Shown: one piece after another, positions 1 through 15,989 of the stretch | Position numbering within the stretch: position 1 is the stretch's first letter | Layout of the letters: each line of letters begins with the position of its first letter | Assembly: GCA_002189035.1 (NCBI GenBank) | Contig: NEEC01000023.1 | Span: 310,001-374,000 of the forward strand | Reading direction: 5' to 3' | Source: Utricularia gibba | Taxonomy: Eukaryota; Streptophyta; Magnoliopsida; Lamiales; Lentibulariaceae | Length of the DNA stretch: 64,000 bases | The notes under the pieces: model-generated | The model's input: only the letters and a program-made list of their open reading frames with translations | Told to the model about the DNA's origin: nothing | Database searches by the model: none | Translations under genes and position numbers: made by a program

Positions 1-2428
1 GAATGTATCCTTTCGAAGAGTGGAAGCCTAAGTCTTCTCACTCCAATACCGCTGTCAGTGCGGTGTCAGTTGAACCACAGCCAGAATTAAAAACAACCCC
101 CAGCAATTGCTTCAGAAGACTCAACACTAGAATTGGAGAAAAAATTGAAGGATACAAACTTGTCAGAGAGAAAGCATGTGGTTATTCCTAATCATTTGCA
201 AGTTCCAGAAGTTAAAAAGCTTGGGTTTTGCTTTGGAAGCTTTGATGCTGGCTTCGAGTTGCACATGAGTGAAGGCGTTGTCAAAGGAGATTTTGGTAAG
301 ACGTCAGTGCTTTCACAGCCTTCAATTCCCAATGATGAGCCGCTGAAGGAGCTGACGTTCAGGTACCCATGGGATCCTTGCCTTGTGAAATACCACTGCT
401 CTTATGTTGGATTGTTTCATGACCTTCTTTGATGCATATTTATTAATCTGAGGTTCATCGATCAGGAAATATGGTCATCTTAAGTTATGCTTTTCATTTA
501 TTTTTATAACTGAGGATGTGCCTGTCACTACTTTCGATGTTACAGAAGTGAAAGCACGAAGCTAGAAGTTGAGGATACTGATAAAGAGTATTCTGATCAC
601 CCAGAGACCACGGTCAAACCACCCTCAACCAACTTTGAACGGAACGAACCCTTATTGGAGGCAGCTCAAGAAAGCCACCAGCATGCATCGCATCATATTC
701 CCTCAAGTTACAATATTGGGTTACCGCCAATTGTAAGCAGCCAAGTTTCACCTTTGGAAAGTTCGGAATCTCAAGCTCGTGATGCCACTCGTGTTCCAGG
801 ATTTATTGTGAGTTTTCACTTACACCTAAACTGTTTAATTAAAAAAATTTTGGTATGCGCTACATAAGTTGCATGTTTTTGGTGTAATATTTTCTATTGA
901 TGTTTGTCAAAATAGCCGGGCCATGATTAAACAGATACTTTGTTCTACGTACAGATGCAGCAACCTTTTGATCCAGCAAGCTATTATGCACAGTTTTATC
1001 GGTCTGGGCTTCTGGACAATGATGGACGAATTTCTCCCATTCTCCCTGCAGGAGCTGTGAACAATTATAATGGTAATAACACTGCTATCCCGTCACAGAC
1101 TTCTCAGACTCATCCAGAGGTAGTCTCCTTTTCTTTTTTAGTTGATTATGCACGATAGGATATCTGTATTTCCTTAAGGAATATCATGATAACTGCAACA
1201 ATGACATTCGGCTAGAACAGAGCCCTTTCCTGTTAGGTGCAGTCAACATAAAATCTCTTTGGTTAAATGACTACTATGCAAAGTCGGGTTATGTCATGTG
1301 GCTCTTTTTATTATTTGGCTGTGAAGTTCCCTTGATGCATATTACCCTGTTATTGGCCTTTGGAATGCATTTCAATCTGTTTAAATGATTCAGTTGCAGG
1401 GCAATGAACAGCTGGTGACCCAAGCTGCTGGTGTTATGCGTAGCTCAATACCTGCAACACAACAAAATCTACCCATTTTTCGACATCCATCTGGTGTTCA
1501 TCTTCCTCATTATCCTCCTAATTTTATACCATATGGTCCCTATTTTTCCCCATTTTATGTCCCGCCACCGGCAATTCATCAGTTCTTGGGCAATGGCATG
1601 TTTCCGCCACAGCCTCAGTCAGGAAGCTTGTATCCTTCTGCACCTGGAACGTCTTCCAAGTATTCTGTTGCACAGTTTAAGCAAGGATCAGTTACTGGAA
1701 ACTCAACTCAAGTTGGTCTTCCTGGAAGTTTTGGGACATATGGTCTTTCCATGGCAGGCTTTTCTTCAACTTCCCCATCACCAACTGTAACGTCAAGTTC
1801 TAGTGACAATGTTGCTGCACCTTATATCAAGGAGAACAATGCCTATATTGGTGTCCAACAGGTTGGCTTACTTCCATGTGCTAATTATTCATTTAAAAAA
1901 GGATTGGTGGTTATCGATCTCCTCACCACATCTTGAAATTAAGCATTGCCAACAGCCCCTGTAGCAGGGAAAATGTGTAGTTGGGGGTTATCATCATTTT
2001 CTCTGCCTCTTTACTCCGCATTGAATGTATTTGTGCACCATTCTACTATCATCAATTTCTTTACTAATATATATATTGAATTGAATGTCTCTGTGCTCTA
2101 CATGAACTCATGATCGGCATTCCTGATATTTACTTGATGTCAGAACGATGGATCTGGAGTATGGTATGCTACCCCAACTGCAGATGTAGGCAACGTGCAG
2201 GCTAGTACGTTCTACAATCTTTCCCAGGGACAAATGCCTTTTAATCCAACAGGGCCAGGCCATGGAGCCTACACTGGTATGTTCCATCCCGCACAAGGAG
2301 TGGCTCCAGCTGCAAACATTCACCCCATTCTGCAGCAATCTCAACCCATCACAAGCCATGTTGATATGGTGGGACAGACTGCAAATGCTTATCAGCAACA
2401 GCAAACTAATTGGCCGAGTAGCTACTGA
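1..2428 (+). CDS. GBF-interacting protein 1-like (GIP1-like), 3' part
   Basis: C-terminal half of a GIP1-like protein, a plant family named for binding G-box binding factors and acting as a transcriptional co-activator. The N-terminal DUF1296 region lies upstream of the window. Exons: <3-362 (one frameshift), 546-807, 955-1119, 1400-1861, 2144-2428, joined at GT-AG sites in consistent phase. The protein is low-complexity and rich in Q, P, S and Y, with blocks typical of the family such as QQPFDPASYYAQFYRSG, the Pro/Tyr stretch around HYPPNFIPYGPYFSPFYVPP, and a C-terminus ending NWPSSY. Reading changes from frame 3 to frame 1 near 89-101, where AAAAA and CCCCC runs sit; one extra base there explains it, so an assembly error or a real frameshift is possible. 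The family call rests on recalled sequence. Confidence 0.8.
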
Positions 2429-2977
2429 AGGATTGAGCTTTCATCATCATCGCTATGTTACAGATTGGACTCACTCAGATCATTTTCCCAAGGGATCCTC
2501 TGAAGGGCATGATGGAGCTGATAACTCTCTTCCCCTCTTCCTCTCCGTCGGCACATGACCACCACTTATGCGTTTGGATTGTGAATGGGAAACCTATTTC
2601 CTTTATAGCTCTGCACTTACCTTCTCCATACAGAGGTTTTGATTTGTCGCTAGTCATCAGTCTGTTAGAGATTTTGGTCGTTCTTTCTTCTTTCTTTATT
2701 GCTAGGATTTTACCTGTGTTTATGTATCATGGAATTGTTGTAATTTAACTGGTGGAGATGATATTATCACCGTTGTCATTATGATGATTACTGTACTTTT
2801 TGTCTCCCTAGGGTTTGATGTGCTTCCTTTTACCGTAGTCAGAAGAGCAAATCACTCGTATTCTTGAGAAGAGTGGCAATAATGGCACATGATGATCAAT
2901 CCAAAGTAAAAAAGTGCATTAACAAGTAATCAGTTACAGCTCTCATCTCTGGAACAACAGCTTTTGCGTGATTCAGG
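2429..2977. other. Convergent intergenic / 3' UTR stretch
   Basis: Sequence between the stop codons of the GIP1-like gene (+) and the thiolase (-). It is T-rich and presumably holds both 3' UTRs. I see no further gene; short ORFs here match nothing I recognise. Confidence 0.6.
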
Positions 2978-5490
<2,513 letters not shown>

Positions 5491-6542
5491 CGTAGCTTCA
5501 GTACAAACCACTTTTCACTCTTAATGAATCGCTCCCTGCAGCATCAATTCCTGAAGCTAATCAGAGCAATATCCAAGACGCGAACTTTTCACCCTTAATG
5601 AATCACTGTCTCTATCGAATTCCAAAATCAGCACCAAACCATGTGTCCCTACTTGCTAAGGCATTAGTGTTTCATGGGTTCATTGCTGCTTGCAACAGAA
5701 AAGCACAAGACGCGAACTTTCGACGAAATGAGCATACCTGCGAGAGCCAACTGGGTGAAATGATTTCAGTAAGCACTCAGAAAGTGGGGGTGGCGGTAAG
5801 CGACAACAAAAAAGATGTGTAGGATGGGAGTGGACCATCGAACCAGTCAACCTATACCTGGACAAAAAACTAAAACCGTTGAATTCCCACATGGCAGAGG
5901 ATTTCAAAGATTCAGGCTTTGAAATCCGGGTGTTCAAAGGAATTTGAAAGCACATGACAACTCGACTCACTCTTCCCAGAACATTAACGAAATGACTACC
6001 TATCTCCTATACAAATCACATCCCTTGCCTCAAGTTTTTCCCCATCTTGCTCACAGATGGATCAATGTAACCATACAGATGAACACTGGATCAGATTTGG
6101 ATCCATGTTAAAGTAATAGCTATAAATCAAATCAGAACAAACCCTATGATATTTTCATTAGGATCATGCTGACTCCTAAACCTGTATCAATCTGTATTTT
6201 CTGTCATGAAGGGTATCTAATTGTAATTTTGCTGTCGTAATCGGGAGTGCAAATTTGGGTTCAATATCCAGCAATATCAAATATGGGGTCAAACCTTTAA
6301 ATAAGATAATAAGTTTTCAAATTAAACCCACAGTTTAAAAGCTGCCTAATCTTATTTATCTAATGATGCCAGACTGCAGGCATACGGATGAAAAGCTAAC
6401 ATGTTCTTGCCAAAAAGCCATGAGTCTGGTAGGATGAAACATGGAAAGAAGATAAGCGAGAGCCACATTACACGACAATGGGAGTGAGTAAACATGGTGG
6501 GTGGGTGCATTGCCTCATGCTACCATCACCTTGAAGCTTCAA
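5491..6542. other. Spacer with thiolase 5' leader and O-FucT 3' UTR
   Basis: Upstream of the thiolase ATG (5490) and downstream of the O-fucosyltransferase-like stop (6543), both on the minus strand. Thiolase leader and promoter presumably lie in 5491-5990. No gene recognised; the short ORFs match no family. Confidence 0.5.
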
Positions 6543-8327
6543 TCAACCTGAGGATGCGCACGTATTGATTCCATCTTTGCAGTCCTTTGTGAGATCGTTG
6601 AATGTCTCTATTTGCTTCTTGGCTCTCAGGAAAACTTCCGTGTCGACAGAGATGCGCATGTAGCCATCGAACTCGACTGGATTTCCGTTGTTGAGCTTCT
6701 TCATCTCGTCATACCAGTCACTCTGTGAGTCCCAGAGATCCTTGTAGTCATCTATGAAGTGCGTGGTGTACTTATCCTTGAGTGGATCGAAGAAGGATGG
6801 GTTCGGCTCTGTTGTTGCGATGTACAGGTCCCTTCCTTCGTCTACCTTTTCCTTCAAGGTTGACAACAGTCCTTCAGGGGAAGTGTCTCTATCCAGATTA
6901 GGCCAGAGTTCCTTGTTCTTAGCCTTCTCCCCTCTTTCCACATGGAGGGCATCAAAGTCCCAGTTCAGTCTCGCTGCAATGGCTGAAGCGATATCCAGAA
7001 TCCGACGAGATTTCCAGATCATATGCCAGGGCCTTGAAATGACAGACTCGGCCTCCCCTCGCAGACCTGATACCAGTAATTGTCTGATCCGAACTTCCTC
7101 ATGATCGCGGTATCCTCGACTTGGGCCAGCTTCATTGGTGTAACCTTGACATCCTCCACAACATGGAGGCTTAAGGCATCCTTTTGTTGCCATTTTTTCC
7201 ATTCTGACCAGAACTGTACTTGGTCGAGCACAGATGCTGAGTCCATCAAATGCTCAAAGTCAAAATAGAACCTAAAATCCTTACCCTCCTCGTCCTGTCC
7301 AGACTTGGTGTAGATCTTAGACAAACAGACGGTCAGATCTAGAACCAGGGTCCTATTCAAATACTGCGCCTCACCAAGCATACAATGGAAACTCCACAAG
7401 TATTGGTTCATGCTCTTACACCTATCTCCACCCCCGGAGTAGATCAAGTACTTGTCTTCACTGAATGATATGTCTGACTCCACAGCAGGAAGGGCATCAT
7501 TCACAGTCTCTCCAACCTCTGGGAGGGCAACAGGATGTGCATCCACGTTCGTTGGCACCTTCTCAAACACTTCCTTGTCCTTGTCTTTATCTTTGTCTTG
7601 ATGTTTGTTCTTTCCCCTACCTCTCCCTCTCCCTCTCTTCTTCCTAGCATTTACACCTGAATGATACTCTCCAACCCCAGCTACAACAAGCGTGCAATTA
7701 TCCATCCTCCTCAGAGTAAAACTCCTATAATCTTTATAAAAGGCAGCTGCTTTCCCCTCCTTGGGCCTAAACCGCCATGCCATGTGACAAGAAGATTCGT
7801 TTTTCCCGGTACAGGCTTCCCAAACCGGTAGAAATGCAAGTCCTTAAAGTATTCCATGGCGGTCGCCATTAGAAGACGGAACAGATCAGGATCCCCACAG
7901 TTCACAGGATCATCGACCCCACATTCAGTTTTCTCAACGATCACCTCATCCTCCCCAGTAATACTCTGTATCTCCGTGGATTCCGAAGGTATAACCGCGG
8001 ATTCAACATCAGTTATGTTGATGAAACTTTCAAATGCAGTCTGATTTGAAGCAACTAAGTCCTCCCCAGTCTTAACCAGCGCATCATCGGCCTTGAAAGC
8101 AGGGGAGGAGGGCTACTAAGTTTTTCCGTAATCAAAACTGTGCTCGTTGAGGGAGGATGAAAAACTGGATCCTCAGGTTCATAAGTAGTAGCAATTATAG
8201 TGAAAACCAATACCCCAATTACAAAAAAGGTAAACCATAGATTCTTCCCGATGAACGCAGCAACACTCTTCCCCAAATTCTCAGCCCTCAAACTCCTATG
8301 CCTAAACAAGGGGCGACGACCCAGCAT
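6543..8327 (-). CDS. Plant O-fucosyltransferase-like type II membrane protein, three frameshifts as assembled
   Basis: Intronless gene for a Golgi-type protein of the plant O-fucosyltransferase-like family (recalled relative At1g53770). Start MLGRRPLFRHRSL at 8327; a membrane anchor follows near residues 31-50 (LWFTFFVIGVLVFTIIATTY). Later blocks: CGDPDLFRLLMATAMEYFKDLHFYRFG split over two quotes here (CGDPDLFRLLMA, KDLHFYRFGKPV), MAWRFRPKEGKAAAFYKDY, a basic/Lys-Asp linker, then YSGGGDRCKSMNQYLWSF and NRTLVLDLTVCLSKIY in the catalytic region. The frame changes three times, each fixed by adding one base: at CCCC (8102-8105), AAAAA (7800-7804) and GGGG (7055-7058), coordinates on the plus strand. 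Protein blocks on both sides of each break are well conserved with no other stops. That suggests homopolymer errors rather than old decay, though a recent pseudogene is possible. Restored length is about 595 residues. Confidence 0.75.
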
Positions 8328-9367
8328 TTTCCAACCCAAAACAGATACAGATCTAGCTAAAAAAAATAAAGAAAGAAGAAGAAGAAAGGAAACCTCAACT
8401 TCAAAGCGTGGACTAAAAATGGCGGCGTGATTCCCCCTCCATCATTGCTTCAGCTCGCCGTAGTGGGAGCCGAAGTCCCACCCCCCAACCTCGGAAAAAA
8501 CGGCGCAATAGACCAAACCTACCTCAGATCTGAGCGGCGATGGATCATGCACCGACCCCCTTTATTGCTGGGTTTCTACCCCCATGTGTCCTTATGACAC
8601 GGCCGCCCGATTTTTATGCTTCACACCTGGGCTGCTGCCTCCCTCGATCGCCTTTTTTTGAATTTTTACTTCAAAATAATTTTAATTTTTAACCAAGTTT
8701 ATTTACAGAAAATAATAATGCAAATGATGACCATCATAATTGTAATGATTAGTCAATTATGAATAGTAATGCTACTAAACAACAATATATAACAAGACAC
8801 ATTAATACTTCATTAGATATATACTTTAAAAAACCATTTTTCAATAAGTGTTTTTTGAAAAATTAAAATCAAAGATTCTTGTGATTTTTTAAAAATAAGA
8901 AATACTTTTAAATTTTTTGAAATGGAAGTAATTCGTGTTTTTTAAAATACAACTATTTTATTATTACTTGAAAATAGGCTGATAATCTGGAAATTGAAGA
9001 AGAAAGATGTATTGGAAAGGAGTTGCCCAAAAGCACAGAGTCGCGATCGGTATTCAGATTGATAATCTGAATACTCCGATGGAGAGATTTCGCCGGCGCC
9101 GGAATTTGGTGATATGTCGTCGGCGTTGGCGCGATTAGGAATCGAATCGTCAGAAAGTACATGATTGTTTTATTTTGTTTATTTGAGGGTATAATGGTCT
9201 TTTGCTAAACTAGGTTAATTTTAAATCCACCTGTTCCTTAGCAAATACAAGAAACAGTTGGGGGCGGGATGAAATAATATAGGACTAGCTAGTCCTCTAC
9301 CCCGGCACGGTGTCGGAAGCGAAGCGGCGGTGCAGCATTCCGGCTACTCGGAGGCGGAGGAGGAGAC
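8328..9367. other. Divergent intergenic region between the O-FucT-like gene and FIE
   Basis: Both flanking genes start outward from here, so promoters for both are expected. 8640-8980 is very AT-rich; 9000-9150 and 9300-9367 are GC-richer and probably near transcription starts. No gene, tRNA or clear transposon end seen. Confidence 0.5.
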
Positions 9368-12296
9368 ATGTCGAGGATTCCCTTGGGATGTGAACCGGTG
9401 GTGGGTTCGCTCACGATGTCACGTAAGCGCGAGTATAAGGTCACGAACAGACTCCAGGAAGGAAAGCGCCCAATTTACGCGGTGGTTTTCAACTTCATCG
9501 ACTCCCGCTACTTTTCAGCCTTCGCCACCGCTGGTGGAAATCGCGTATGAATCATTTATTGGCTTCTGCCCAAAATCTAACATGGGTTCTTTCTCTTGAT
9601 CCAACTATCGTCTCTTTATCAGATTTTCCATGTTTTTTTTCCTTTCCTGTAGGTTACTGTATACCAGTGCCTTGAAGGTGGTGTTATCGGTTTACTGCAG
9701 TCCTACATTGACGAAGATGTAAAGAAATACTTCGTTGTATATCTATAGCAAAGTTGTTATTTGGAAGAATTGAATTCTCAGGCCACGTCTTTTATGCTTT
9801 CTGCATTGACCAGAAGGATGAATCTTTTTACACAGTCAGCTGGGCGTGCAATGTTGATGGTTCACCATTGTTAGTGGCTGGAGGTCTGAATGGGATTATT
9901 CGTGTTATTGATACCGGCAGCGAGAAGATATACAAGGTCTCACATTTTCTTGTACTTAGTGTTTGTACTTCAACTCTACTTGTTAGTAACTGGTGTCTCA
10001 TGTTTCAATTTTCTGTAGAGTTTTGTTGGTCATGGGGACTCGATTAATGAAATACGGACACAGCCACTAAAACCATCTCTTGTTGTATCTGCAAGTAAAG
10101 TAAGTGTGCTCTGTCATCTCTGTTCTCTAATTTGAATCGTAATATGAAATTGAACTGTGCTTCTGGTAGAAGTAACCCTCTTGCGGTATACTTACTTAGA
10201 AACATGTTTGACGGTGAATGTACCAGGATGAATCTGTACGCCTGTGGAATATTCATACTGGGATATGCATTTTGATATTTGCTGGAGCTGGTGGTCATCG
10301 CAATGAAGTGCTTAGTGTAGTATGTGAATCCATCATTCTGCTCTTTTTTCCTGGCTTTATACGCTCTCTAAGATATCTTTGTGTTGCTTTTTCGCACTTC
10401 GTGTCACATGCTATCTTTAATATGGTGTAAATGGTTTTTTTTTTGCAGGATTTCCATCCTTCAGACATACATCGAATTGCAAGCTGTGGAATGGATAACA
10501 CAGTTAAAATCTGGTCAATGAAAGGTGTTAGGTTTATATATATATATGTTATAGCTGATGGCTATCTTGATAAAGTGGAACTAATTCTTTCTGTTGTTTC
10601 CGTGGCTTGTATAAAACTATGGTAGCGGGTATCCCTTTATTTGGATAAACATCTCTGTATTATTGATATGTTATAATTTTGCAGAATTTTGGACATATGT
10701 GGAAAAATCATTTACCTGGACTGATCTTCCTTCAAAGTTTCCAACAAAATATGTTCAATTCCCAGTGAGTCAATTCAATTAATCATACATTATTTCGGCT
10801 TCAGTTTTTTACTAACAAATTTTCCAGATGTTTATTGCATCAGTGCATACAAACTATGTTGACTGCAACCGGTGGATTGGCGATTTTATTCTCTCCAAGG
10901 TTAGTTAGCTTTACCTATTGTGTCACTAATTCTTATTCATCTGTTTTACATTCTATCTCTACACTTTGATGATGGTGAATTTACCAATATGCACAACTTC
11001 CTGAAATTCATCATCAGATATCCATGATAGGAGGAACTATAGTTACAACCCAATTGAGCTATATCTTGAGGAGAATTTTATATAAAATATCTTAAAATTT
11101 ATGCAGAATACAATTTATGATACAACCAATGTTGTTGCCTGGGTGTCTTCTCTTTTTTTTCCGGATGCAATTTCTCGTCACATTTTCAGTAGTTACTTGT
11201 GCGTGCAGAGTGTTGATAATGAACTTGTATTATGGGAGCCAAAGATGAAGGAACAGTCTCCTGGAGAGGTTAGAATGAACATTTTGGAAATTGTGGAGAT
11301 TCTTGTGTACGTATGGTTGTACCTTTTTATGCTTTTATTTTCTTTATTTTACTGAATGGTGCGATTACCATCTAAGCTGCACGGCAACATACATCTAATG
11401 CTATATATCTTGAAACACAACGTTTGAATTATGTAAATATTTATTCTGAAGATCTGGACATTGAGGGTTTTATAAAACACCTAAATGGATAAAATAACCT
11501 TCTTTTCCTATGACGTAATGATTTATCAGTAAATCATGGTATGCATTGGGGTTGTACTTTCAAGTTAGCTATGTGTCTAGTGATGTTCTCCCATTCTTGT
11601 CCCATGTTCTTCTGCATATGCATATTTCTTGTTTCATCTTTTTCCCCAGGGCACAGTTGATGTTCTCCAAAAATACCCTGTTCCCGAGTGTGACATTTGG
11701 TTTATCAAGTTCTCCTGTGACTTTCATTACAAGATGGCAGCAATAGGTAATTACACCTACTTTGTACATGTCGTTTAGCAAATTCTGGAGAGTGAGATCT
11801 TCATTGCTAATTTTGTCTGTCTGGAGAATTGAGATCTTCATTGAAGAATAGCTTTATTTTATGGAATTTAGGGAAAAAAAGAAACTTTTTTACTCATTAT
11901 ATTCCAGGTTGATTTTTATTCAGGAAATAGGGAAGGAAAGATATTTGTTTGGGAGCTGCAATCCAATCCCCCAGTTCTTGTTTCAAGGTCTGTTAGTTGC
12001 AGACGATGTCATCTTAGCTGCTCTTGAATGTGACCGTAAAAATGTAAACCATTTTGCTTTCAGGTTGGCGCACGTTCAGTCAAAATCTCCTATTAGATTG
12101 ACTGCAGTATCCTTTGATGGAAGGCAAGGAAGTTTCATTCCATGTCGAAAACTAGATTTTAAACAAAGCCTTTCAGCCTAAACGAGTCTTCAGCCTTTCA
12201 AGAGTATTCTAAACCTGTTTCTCTTTGTATGGCAGCACCATTCTCTGCTGCTGCGAGGATGGAACAATTTGGCGTTGGGATATCGCAAGTCCCTGA
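9368..12296 (+). CDS. FIE: FIE, Polycomb PRC2 WD40 subunit (ESC/EED homologue)
   Basis: WD40 beta-propeller subunit of Polycomb repressive complex 2, which trimethylates H3K27; in Arabidopsis it represses autonomous endosperm and seed development genes. Thirteen exons: 9368-9544, 9653-9718, 9814-9936, 10019-10099, 10227-10319, 10449-10524, 10685-10764, 10828-10899, 11209-11268, 11650-11746, 11924-11987, 12064-12123, 12236-12296. They total 1110 nt, 369 residues, the length and exon number I recall for Arabidopsis FIE. Recognisable blocks include [88 protein letters not shown] and [13 protein letters not shown]. All introns are GT-AG except the last, 12124-12235, which uses a GC donor (AAG|GCAAGG). 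The start is the first ATG, giving [15 protein letters not shown]. Confidence 0.96.
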
Positions 12297-12721
12297 ATGC
12301 TGTGCTCTTGGGTGACCAACTTCGGTTACCATCGATGTTGACGTAGAGTTGGTTCATTTGCAGTGCTTTTTAGATCAACTGCCACATGGAACATCAGATG
12401 GATGATGTTAGGGAGTAGACTGTTTATTTTCATAACTGGACTATGTAGTATAGCAGTCTTGTATTGCTACAGAGATGATTCAATTGAATCTCTGCTTTAT
12501 TTTATTGAGAAAGAAGGTGATTCTGGAGATTTTGGATGAACTGTGTTGTGTAGCTGTTTCATAAGCAACCATCTGAGATGACAATGTGGATTCATCAGCT
12601 ATATGAATGATGGGATAACATGAGTCGCTGACAACTGAATAATGAAAATAAGGTTTCAGATAAGTTGGAAAAGTAACATGAAAACTGGAACGCCAAGCAG
12701 GAGACTCTTGCAACTGACTCA

Positions 12722-13815
<1,094 letters not shown>

Positions 13816-14230
13816 ACGAATTGGAGATTGCGTGTTATTTCTCTATGATTTTCCACTCTGCAAAAAATGATCCAGACCCATCTTTCATCCCTGCGTGTGT
13901 AATTTCTATGTGAGTCCCAGTTCTCGAGGTCGCCCAGATTCTTGTGCTTGTCGGATTACATTGTGGGGTGGGTTCATATGTCATTCAATTTCTAGAAGGA
14001 AAAAAAAAATGGATCTTTTTTTTCATGGGTCGACGCGAATTTTGTGTTTCAGGAAGCCTGTGCATCAATCCTAGTCTAGATGTTGTGTGTTTCATCGCCT
14101 TTTCTCCATGATGATCTCCAGTGCAACTGAATTGTTCATTTGTTTCGTTTGTTGATTTTTTCATCCGGAGACTCAAAGGTTGTCTAGCAAATTATTCTTC
14201 AGAATTGCCTATCTATTGGTATACTCATCT

Positions 14231-15035
14231 ATGGCATCTGATAAAGGTTTCATGCACTTCACCTTTTACTTCTACTGCTCTGATGCATGAATTCATGTTA
14301 CCCGTTTTTACCTATAGGCTCATCTTATGAGACTACTGGAACAGCTCTGGTTATTATGGGTGTCTGTGGTGCTGGAAAATCGTAAGCTGTAATTCTGTTT
14401 CCCTTCATGATTTGCAAGAGCTCATTATATCTCCAAACCTTAGAACAATAGGTTCAATGCTGGCAAAAAGGATCAATGGTCGTTTTCTAGATGCTGATGA
14501 TTGCCACCCGGAGTCGAACAAAGGTGGTGACAACTTGGTGTACAAGTCTATTTCTTATGTGCAATCTTGGTAAGGTGCTGTGTGTTCATCCATGACAGAG
14601 AAGATGAGAAATGGGATACCTTTATCAGACGAGGACCGCATTCCATGGCTCAAAACTCTGCGTGATGCCCTCAGGGAGAGCTTAATGGCTGGTGAAACTG
14701 TGGTTCTTGCATGTTCAGCTTTGCAGAGGCATTACAGGGAGATTCTGAGATCTGGAGATCCTCATTACACACCATCATCGAATGACTGTGCTGTGAGATT
14801 CATTCTCTTGGATGTTGAGTCCAGAATACTTGCTGCTCGACTGGAGACAAGAAATGCACAGGGGAAGCATTTCATGCCCTCCACACTCCTGCCTTCTCAA
14901 CTGCATTTGCTGCAAATTGATGAATCTGAAGGAATACCTAAAGTGGATGCTTCTCAAGAACCTCATCAAACTTTAGAAAATGTTGTAGCTCTGCTCAGGC
15001 CTTTGCGATGGGAATCAGAGAGTGGTGAACCATGA
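14231..15035 (+). CDS. Gluconokinase
   Basis: Phosphorylates D-gluconate to 6-phosphogluconate, feeding the oxidative pentose phosphate pathway. Four exons: 14231-14246, 14318-14381, 14444-14523, 14599-15035; 597 nt, 198 residues, near the roughly 190 known for the Arabidopsis enzyme. The P-loop is GVCGAGKS (about residues 20-27), followed by FLDADDCHPESNKEKM with the conserved D-A-D-D and H-P-x-S-N-x-x-K-M of the GntK family, then GIPLSDEDRIPWL and VLACSALQRHYREILR. The first coding exon is only 16 nt (MASDK plus one base); it was chosen because it supplies an in-phase ATG and a GT donor 71 nt before the next exon. The start is the least certain part. The gene converges on the EF-hand gene downstream. 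Confidence 0.9.
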
Positions 15036-15399
15036 CTACTATCAAGTTTATTTATGATCAATATGTAATATATACTTGTTGCAGTTTAGAGTAGAAAGTT
15101 CTGAAAAGAAGCAACTGGTATGATTCATCAACATCCTACGGCAATGGAAACAGCTGAACCCAAACTATTAGAAAGAGGGGGGCTACACAATCTTGAAAAA
15201 CCACAAGAAATTGTAAAGTAACTGGTTTAATTCAACAAGGGGGCTTCCAAACACAACACTCACGTATCCCTTTAGCACAACTAGGGTATAATTCATTTTC
15301 ATCCATATAGATACAAGTAGAGGAGCAATGGCAGATGAAAATCGCCATGGAATGTTATGTGTGTTACATTGATAATCAATCAATTCCCAAGTAGAATTA

Positions 15400-15723
15400 T
15401 CAGAAACATGTCAACAACCGAGACGCGTCCATCAATTCCGGGCTTAATCTGAACATCAAAACGCAGAACTCCATCTGATTCAAAGCCCCGTCACCATCAA
15501 AATCACCTTCTTCAATCATCCCACGAAGCTCATCATCGCGGAAATCCTGCAGCCCGTATAAAGCAGCCTTCTTTTTCAGACTATCGAACGTGATGACTCC
15601 TCTCTCGGCGTCCATCAACAATCGAAACCCATTACACAGTTCCCCGATCAACGCATCCCCACCAAGCCTCTCCGCCATCACAGGCAACAGGTCTTGAAAA
15701 TCGACAAAATCCTTGGAATCCAT
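15400..15723 (-). CDS. Small EF-hand calcium-binding protein, PBP1/KIC-like
   Basis: Intronless, 107 residues starting MDSKDFVDFQDLLPVMAER. One clear C-terminal EF-hand has the loop DFDGDGALNQME followed by FCVLMFRLSPELM; the N-terminal part (FRLLMDAERGVITFDSLKKK) looks like a degenerate second hand. This arrangement matches the plant PBP1/KIC group, whose members bind the kinase PINOID or the kinesin KCBP in a calcium-dependent way. Which partner this protein binds cannot be told from sequence. A TATATATA stretch at 15755-15762 lies very close to the ATG and may not be the functional TATA box. Confidence 0.85.
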   Translation of the reverse strand: MDSKDFVDFQDLLPVMAERLGGDALIGELCNGFRLLMDAERGVITFDSLKKKAALYGLQDFRDDELRGMIEEGDFDGDGALNQMEFCVLMFRLSPELMDASRLLTCF

Positions 15724-15989
15724 TGACGGGATTTAATTATCGAATCGGTGAGCGATATATATAGGGGGAGATTCGGCAAGCGCTGCGAAGACGCGGAGGA
15801 AGCCATCGGAAGCATCGGGCGTTGAAAATCGACAAGAAAATGCGGCACACCGAAGCGCCCGGTAATGGAGGTTGGTCGGAACTCGGAAGTTTCTCAGGCC
15901 CCTTCCTTCTTCCATCAGTACAGAGACAGCTGTATCCTGTCGGTATTCGACTGTGGGTCCAGCCACTACTGATTAGTGGGCCCATACAC

